A stretch of 34,394 nucleotides of DNA, from assembly GCA_001779235.1 (NCBI GenBank), contig MFJN01000028.1, forward strand, positions 1 to 34,394. The letters are read 5' to 3'. Position numbers and translations under genes: made by a program. Source of the stretch: Candidatus Gottesmanbacteria bacterium RIFCSPHIGHO2_02_FULL_40_13. GTDB lineage: Bacteria; Patescibacteriota; Microgenomatia; 2-02-FULL-39-11. Below, piece after piece: positions 29,725 to 34,394 of the stretch (position 1 is the first letter of the stretch; each line of letters begins with the position of its first letter). Below the pieces are notes generated by a model. The model was not told the origin of the DNA. It saw only the letters and a program-made list of their open reading frames with translations, and ran no database searches.

Positions 29725-31851
29725 TTAGCTTTCAGCAGGATTTGCTTGATTGGCAAAGTATTCATCTCCACTTTTGACCCTGACCTCGCGTGGTTTACTA
29801 CCTTCGCCGGCTCCGACAATTCCTTCAGCTTCCAGCTGATCCAAAATTCGGGCTGCCCTGGCGTATCCGATCGAAAGCCTGCGTTGTAGAAGTGAGGCTG
29901 AAGCGCGGTCATACTGGCAGACTATACTTACCGCCTCGTTAAATTTATCGTCTTTTCCATCAGCCCCAATTTGGGCCCCTGTTGACGACCTGCCAACACT
30001 AACAGGAATAGAAGTGACTTCCTTGGTATACTCCACAGGCTGTTTTTTAGCTTTGAAAAAATCTACCAACTGTCTGACTTCATTTTCAGAAACAAAAGTT
30101 CCCTGAATTCTGGTCGGTTTTGCCTGTTCAGGCGGAATATACAGCATATCTCCTTTACCGATTAATTTTTCCGCCCCGGGCATATCAATAATCACTCTTG
30201 AGTCGATCATCGAGGAAACATTAAAAGCAATCCGTGAAGGAATATTGGCTTTGATAAGTCCTGTAATAACATCAACAGACGGCCGTTGTGTAGCTACGAC
30301 CAGGTGGATACCGGTGGCTCTTGCCATCTGTGCCAGCCGGCAGATAGTATCTTCTACATCCACAGCTGAAAAAGCCATCAGGTCTGCCAGTTCATCTATA
30401 AAGATGACTATATAGGGAAGTGCCTGAAAACCTGATAGCTCATTATAACCGTCAATATTACGGACTCCTACCTCAGCAAAAACTTTATATCTTTTTTCCA
30501 TTTCCTGAATTGCCCATTTTAGAGCTGAAAGAATTTTTTCAGGTTCGACTATGACGGGGGTCAAAAGATGCGGAATGCCGTTATAGCCGGTTAACTCCAC
30601 TCTTTTCGGATCAACCAGTATCAGTCTGACTTCGGCAGGTGTGGTGCGGAAAAGTAAAGATGCGATCCATGAGTTAATCAAAACTGATTTACCCGAACCT
30701 GTTGTTCCGGCGATGAGCACATGGGGCATTTTGGAAATATTGTCAATCACGGGTTGACCTGAAACGTCGAGTCCTAAAGCAACCGATAATTTATTTTTAT
30801 TCTTTTTCAAGATGTCAGACGATAGCATTTCTCTGAGAGTGACAAATTCCAAAGATCTGTTGGGAATTTCGATTCCGACTAAACTTCTGCCCGGGATCGG
30901 TGCATCAATTCTAATTTGTCCCGTGGGAGCAGCCAGAGCAAGAGCCAGATCATTGGAGAGGGAAGTGATCTTGGAGAGTTTAGTGCCTAAGGCTATTTCC
31001 AGAGCATATTGCGTCACGGCCGGACCAAGATTCACCTCAACTACTTTAGCAGAAATGCCGAAACTTTCGAGAGTTTTTTCGATAACATGGGCGTTTTTTT
31101 TCATATCGCCTCTATCAGCTGTTTGTCCGGATGATGTCCTCAGTAATGCCAAAGGCGGGTATTCCCAAACAGCATTATTTTCAGGTTTATTAGACAGCAC
31201 ATCTGTTCCCAGCATAGAAATTTGTGACATTTCCAGTTTTTTCGCTAAAATAGGTTGGATCATTTTATCTTCATTGGCAGTTTCAGATTTTTTATATTCG
31301 GTAGGCGGTTTTATAGGCAGTTTTTCGAGAAACAAAGATTTTGATTTTTTAAGAAAAACGCTTTCGATAATTTTGCGAATTTTCTTATAAAGAAACAAAA
31401 TCATATTTAGAATTTCATCAAGCGAAGTATTGAAAAGGACTATAATTCCGATAAAAAACATGCCCAAAAGCACGATAAATGCGCCAACCGCTGAAATCAG
31501 GGAGACAAAATTTCCCCAGATTTGCTCACCGATAAACCCGCTTTGGGTTAAAGCCAGAAGACAGATGAAACTCAGCAGCATGCCAAATGATATGTTGGCT
31601 TTGGAAAACGGAGTTTTGATCTTCAGAAACAACAGGGAAAAGGTAATTAATACTATGGGCAACACCAGAGATCCCCAGCCAAAAAGGTTGAGAGAAATCT
31701 TATTGAGCGAGTCTAAAATGCTTCCCTGTTGTAAGAAAGAAAGCCAGATTAATATGGAAAGGCTGATAAGAAGAATAGACAAAACAGTATAAAGGGTTTG
31801 GTCTTTTATTTTATAGCGCCTGAATATTTTTTTTCTGTATCTTCTAGACAT
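29725..31851 (-). CDS. ftsK: DNA translocase FtsK/SpoIIIE
   Basis: 708 residues. Four membrane helices lie in the first 145 residues, then a short linker, the motor and a winged-helix gamma domain. Motor motifs: GTTGSGKSVLINSW (Walker A, 382-389), DPKRVELTGYNGIPHL, YIVIFIDELADLM (Walker B), and MARATGIHLVVATQRPSVDVITGLIKANIPSRIAF. The C-terminal gamma domain (LLQRRLSIGYARAARILDQLEAEGIVG) reads DNA orientation marks. FtsK pumps chromosome ends through the closing septum. The linker is short compared with E. coli, as in SpoIIIE. First gene of the long minus-strand run; a TATAAT stands 14 bases before its ATG. Confidence 0.96.
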   Translation of the reverse strand: MSRRYRKKIFRRYKIKDQTLYTVLSILLISLSILIWLSFLQQGSILDSLNKISLNLFGWGSLVLPIVLITFSLLFLKIKTPFSKANISFGMLLSFICLLALTQSGFIGEQIWGNFVSLISAVGAFIVLLGMFFIGIIVLFNTSLDEILNMILFLYKKIRKIIESVFLKKSKSLFLEKLPIKPPTEYKKSETANEDKMIQPILAKKLEMSQISMLGTDVLSNKPENNAVWEYPPLALLRTSSGQTADRGDMKKNAHVIEKTLESFGISAKVVEVNLGPAVTQYALEIALGTKLSKITSLSNDLALALAAPTGQIRIDAPIPGRSLVGIEIPNRSLEFVTLREMLSSDILKKNKNKLSVALGLDVSGQPVIDNISKMPHVLIAGTTGSGKSVLINSWIASLLFRTTPAEVRLILVDPKRVELTGYNGIPHLLTPVIVEPEKILSALKWAIQEMEKRYKVFAEVGVRNIDGYNELSGFQALPYIVIFIDELADLMAFSAVDVEDTICRLAQMARATGIHLVVATQRPSVDVITGLIKANIPSRIAFNVSSMIDSRVIIDMPGAEKLIGKGDMLYIPPEQAKPTRIQGTFVSENEVRQLVDFFKAKKQPVEYTKEVTSIPVSVGRSSTGAQIGADGKDDKFNEAVSIVCQYDRASASLLQRRLSIGYARAARILDQLEAEGIVGAGEGSKPREVRVKSGDEYFANQANPAES

Positions 31852-31867
31852 AAGAGCAGTATTCTAT

Positions 31868-31873
31868 TATATC
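31868..31873 (-). promoter_or_regulatory. -10 box TATAAT before ftsK
   Basis: Read on the minus strand TATAAT is followed by 14 bases and the ftsK ATG, giving a leader of about seven bases. The stretch from here to the ATG closely matches the one before the DUF948-like gene (both read AATAGAATA ... CTGCTCTTATG). No convincing -35. Confidence 0.5.
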
Positions 31874-31974
31874 AATATCAATTGCCACTAGGAAGAACCA
31901 TCTAAAATATCCTATAGTATTTAAGAGCAAGTGTCAAGAGGCGGTAATTGTTTAAGTCTTTATGATAAACTAAA

Positions 31975-32904
31975 ATGACAAATATGAGCGATACGGTAAT
32001 TGAAGTAAAAAATCTGACGAAGAAATTCGGCTCTTTTACAGCCGTTGACGATATTTCTTTTTCTGTCGAGGAAGGAGAAATTATTGGTCTTCTGGGCCCA
32101 AACGGCGCCGGGAAAACGACAACAATTCAGATGCTTCTGGGACTTATCACTCCCAGTTTTGGTGATATAAAAATCATGGGTAAAGATCTAAAAGCTCAAA
32201 AAGAGGAAATTCTTGGCTTAACAAACTTTTCCTCAAGCTATACTCATCTTCCCTGGAGATTAACAGTCTGGGAAAATCTGTATGTAGTAGCTCTTTTATA
32301 CTCTGTTGAAAGCCCTAAGGATCAAGTAGCTAGAGTTATAAAGATAATGGGGCTTTCGGAGGTAAAAAATAAAACAATTAATGAACTTTCATCAGGGTGG
32401 ATAACCAAAGTAAATTTGGCAAGAACATTTTTGAACATGCCGAAATTAATGCTTCTGGATGAACCAACCGCCAGTCTTGATCCTGAAGGGGCAATGGAGG
32501 TAAGGCGCGAAATACTAAAATTTAAGAAAGAAAACGGTGCCTCAATTTTATGGACTTCGCATAATATGGCAGAGGTTGAAGAAATCTGTGACAGGGTGAT
32601 ATTTCTCAACAAAGGAAAAATTTTTGCTGTAGATACGCCTTACGGATTGGCAAATACCATCAAAACCTGTCGTATATCCCTGATGATAGAAGACGGAAGA
32701 GAGCGGCTAAAATCGATAGCTGAAAAAAATAATTGGAAAGTATTAATCACAGAAAGATTTTCTACGGTTGAACTGGATGAGGAAAAAATTCCTTTATTTT
32801 TAAATTCTTTGACAGAAACAGGTATTAAATACAGTCAAATCAGCATCGACAAACCAACGCTGGAAGATTTTTTTATCACTACAGCCAAACAAATAAATGA
32901 ATAA
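31975..32904 (+). CDS. ABC-2-type transporter ATPase
   Basis: 309 residues; a second ATG three codons in (31984) is an equally possible start. Walker A GPNGAGKTTT (41-50), Walker B LMLLDEPTASLDPEG, and H-loop LWTSHNM are normal. The signature is LSSGWITKVNLARTF rather than LSGGQ, and the Q-loop position before LPWRLTVWENL reads FSSSY without the glutamine. The C-terminal part (about 225-309) is the extra domain of exporter ATPases. It pairs with the permease next to it, overlapping by eight bases; the substrate may be a polysaccharide, a lipid-linked compound or a drug. Confidence 0.92.
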   Translation: MTNMSDTVIEVKNLTKKFGSFTAVDDISFSVEEGEIIGLLGPNGAGKTTTIQMLLGLITPSFGDIKIMGKDLKAQKEEILGLTNFSSSYTHLPWRLTVWENLYVVALLYSVESPKDQVARVIKIMGLSEVKNKTINELSSGWITKVNLARTFLNMPKLMLLDEPTASLDPEGAMEVRREILKFKKENGASILWTSHNMAEVEEICDRVIFLNKGKIFAVDTPYGLANTIKTCRISLMIEDGRERLKSIAEKNNWKVLITERFSTVELDEEKIPLFLNSLTETGIKYSQISIDKPTLEDFFITTAKQINE

Positions 32905-33697
32905 TTTTATTAACTTTACACGGGTAAGAGGAATCGTCATGCGTCATATTTATGAATGGAGGAGGAATTTAGACCGCGTGGTTGATTCTTTCTGGTGGGC
33001 TACGATTGATATTGTCTTTTGGGGGTTGACAGCTAATTATCTAAAACAAACCGGAACGACTAATCCGCAAATAGTTTATTTATTCATAGGCGGGATATTA
33101 CTTTGGGTGATTGTCCAAAACTCTCAAAGAGATATTAATATGCCGCTTTTAAACGATGCTTGGAATAGAAATCTTATCAATCTTTTTACTACTCCCATAA
33201 GACTGCGAGAGTTTATCCTGGGAACAATTATCTTGGGGCTTTTCAAATTAACCCTCACGGTGATATTCTTGGCAGTGATTGCATATTTGCTCTATCAGTT
33301 TAATATTTTTATTTTCGGTTTCTATCTCATACCTGCAGTTATTAATCTCATACTGGTTGGCTGGTGGATCGGATTTTTGATCAACGGACTGATACTTCGA
33401 TTCGGCTATCGGATAGAATCATTTGCCTGGGCCTTTATCTTTGTTATTTATCCATTCTCCGCAGTAATATATCCGGTGAGTGCTTTACCTGGTTGGGCAA
33501 GATTTATCTCAGCATTTCTTCCAACAAGTTATATTTTCGAAAATATGAGAAGCATCTTATTTACAGGAACTTTCTCAATTCAATACATCTTGATAAGCCT
33601 ATCATTAAATTTGATCTATATCGTGTTATCCCTTCTTTTTATGAATCGGATGTTTACAGAAGCTTTAAAAAATGCCAAACTAGTAAAATTAAATTAA
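32897..33697 (+). CDS. ABC-2-type transporter permease
   Basis: 266 residues with six membrane helices and the short cytoplasmic N-terminal helix (RGIVMRHIYEWRRNLDRVVDSFWW) typical of ABC-2 permeases. The stretch FSAVIYPVSALPGWARFISAFLPTSYIFENMRSIL near the end is the usual ABC-2 helix-5/6 region. It forms the membrane channel for the ATPase before it, from which it is translationally coupled. thyA follows after nine bases, so all three may share one mRNA. Confidence 0.9.
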   Translation: MNNFINFTRVRGIVMRHIYEWRRNLDRVVDSFWWATIDIVFWGLTANYLKQTGTTNPQIVYLFIGGILLWVIVQNSQRDINMPLLNDAWNRNLINLFTTPIRLREFILGTIILGLFKLTLTVIFLAVIAYLLYQFNIFIFGFYLIPAVINLILVGWWIGFLINGLILRFGYRIESFAWAFIFVIYPFSAVIYPVSALPGWARFISAFLPTSYIFENMRSILFTGTFSIQYILISLSLNLIYIVLSLLFMNRMFTEALKNAKLVKLN

Positions 33698-33706
33698 TAT
33701 TTACTT

Positions 33707-34394
33707 ATGCCAAAGAAAGATAATCTGCATACCGAATACCAGTATTTAAACCTGTTGGAGGATATTCTGGAAAACGGCAGTTGGAAAATAAGCCATTCGA
33801 CAGGAGTCAAACTCAAAAGCGTTTTCGGCAGGCAAATCCGCTTTGACCTCTCCCGCGGATTTCCGCTTCTGACTACCAAAAAAGTTTTTGTGCGGGGAAT
33901 TATTCATGAGCTTATCTGGTTTTTATCGGGAAGCTCCAATATTAAATATTTAATTGACAATAACGTCCATATCTGGGACGAGTGGGCATATAAGAAATAT
34001 TTGTGGGCGGTTGAGGCTAAAAAAGCTAAGAAAATAAATTACGATGATTTTATAAGTTGTATACAAACCGACAAAAAGTTTCTCAAAAAATGGGGTGAAC
34101 TCGGACCGGTTTACGGGGTGCAATGGCGTAATTGGCCCGCCTTCGCCCCGACGTACGTCGGGGTTACGGCGGGTAAACCCAAAGGTGGCGTAAAAACTGT
34201 CGACCAGCTGGGTTGGGCTATTGAAAAAATCAAAAAATATCCCCAAAAAAAACACTACATCATTTCCGCCTGGAATGCCGGCTGTATTTACGAGATGTCC
34301 GGCAGTCACGCGGCTTCGATGGTAATAGCTCCCTGCCACACTCTTTTCCACATCAATATCACCGGAGATAAATTATCGCTTCTGCTTTATCAAA
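33707..34394 (+). CDS. thyA: Thymidylate synthase, partial, with in-frame insert
   Basis: 229 codons from the ATG at 33707, running off the right edge. ThyA landmarks: GRQIRFDLSRGFPLLTTKK, IIHELIWFLSGSSNIKYL, HIWDEWA, GELGPVYGVQWRNW, IISAWNA and catalytic C210 in APCHTLF. The enzyme makes dTMP from dUMP with methylene-tetrahydrofolate. Odd points: (1) residues 144-157 (PAFAPTYVGVTAGK) are extra and coded by a palindromic element; (2) about 30 residues (YKKYLW...KKW) are inserted after DEWA; (3) the dUMP-phosphate arginines of E. coli (R21, R126, R127) align with S31, K182 and H183. No ribosome site is visible. It may be an atypical or specialised member. Confidence 0.85.
   Translation, partial: MPKKDNLHTEYQYLNLLEDILENGSWKISHSTGVKLKSVFGRQIRFDLSRGFPLLTTKKVFVRGIIHELIWFLSGSSNIKYLIDNNVHIWDEWAYKKYLWAVEAKKAKKINYDDFISCIQTDKKFLKKWGELGPVYGVQWRNWPAFAPTYVGVTAGKPKGGVKTVDQLGWAIEKIKKYPQKKHYIISAWNAGCIYEMSGSHAASMVIAPCHTLFHINITGDKLSLLLYQ
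34136..34173. repeat. Palindromic element, copy B, in frame inside thyA
   Basis: CCCGCC, TTCG, an 18-bp perfect palindrome starting CCCCGACGT (34146-34163), TTAC, GGCGGG. Outer arms are perfect complements; the whole 38 bases can fold as one hairpin. It lies in a thyA loop that is only about seven residues long in E. coli and adds roughly 14 residues without changing the frame. Much higher in GC than its surroundings. Confidence 0.8.

Noticed and set aside
30812-31390. 192-codon open frame on the plus strand inside ftsK
   Set aside because: Antisense shadow of a well-supported gene, without recognisable domain or upstream signals.
33950-34351. 133-codon open frame on the minus strand opposite the right end
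   Set aside because: The plus strand here encodes thyA with all its motifs; the minus frame has no recognisable domain.
1-34394. tRNA, rRNA or riboswitch genes, and use of TGA as a sense codon
   Set aside because: No cloverleaf, rRNA-like or known riboswitch core was recognised by eye, though a covariance-model search would be more sensitive. TGA ends several genes and does not interrupt conserved domains, so the code is standard.

Overview
The window looks like a chromosomal piece of a Candidate Phyla Radiation (Patescibacteria) genome, most likely of the Microgenomates type. This is inferred from gene content: low-to-medium GC, very tight gene packing, shortened versions of universal proteins (triosephosphate isomerase, HrcA, UvrD, AlaS without its C-terminal domain), a PaaX/Cas2-like regulator, an AMP-phosphorylase-type nucleoside phosphorylase, a baseplate-J-like membrane protein and a sortase. 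TGA is used as a normal stop, so the code is standard bacterial. No rRNA, tRNA, CRISPR array or insertion sequence was seen.

Layout. 1-3053 (minus): two FemAB-type peptidoglycan aminoacyltransferases, one running off the left edge, around a TMTC-like membrane glycosyltransferase. 3105-5369: a small secreted/anchored protein converging on a UvrD-type helicase. 5414-7181 (plus): tpiA and an LCP wall-polymer ligase. 7194-10328 (minus): rpsT, then a pilN/pilO-like set ending in a cell-surface FN3 protein with a sortase-like tail. 10359-14001: murJ converging on a GH39-like glycoside hydrolase. 14074-18262 (plus): CIRCE-hrcA-grpE-dnaK-dnaJ. 18263-20870 (plus): an accessory stretch with a VOC protein, a Phd/RelE toxin-antitoxin pair, a glycosylase pseudogene, a PaaX/Cas2-like regulator between two copies of a 34-bp palindrome, and an intact HhH-GPD DNA glycosylase. 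20892-31851 (minus): a long colinear run ftsK, RodZ-like, two small membrane proteins, alaS, PilM/baseplate-J-like protein, sortase, nucleoside phosphorylase, zinc ribbon, mltG, 39-aa membrane peptide. 31975-34394 (plus): ABC exporter and a partial thyA.

Much of the window serves the envelope: lipid II flipping (MurJ), peptide cross-bridges (FemAB), glycan trimming (MltG), polymer ligation (LCP), protein anchoring (sortase), division (FtsK) and shape (RodZ-like).

The most unusual signals are: (1) a palindromic repeat with a common stem plan, found in frame inside thyA, probably in frame inside alaS, and once between murJ and the GH39 gene, resembling the protein-coding palindromic elements of Rickettsia; (2) two 34-bp palindromes with identical spacing on either side of the PaaX/Cas2-like gene, next to a decayed copy of the following glycosylase gene; (3) a thyA whose usual phosphate-binding arginines appear replaced. 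Several predicted promoters sit so close to start codons that leaderless or very short-leader mRNAs seem common here.
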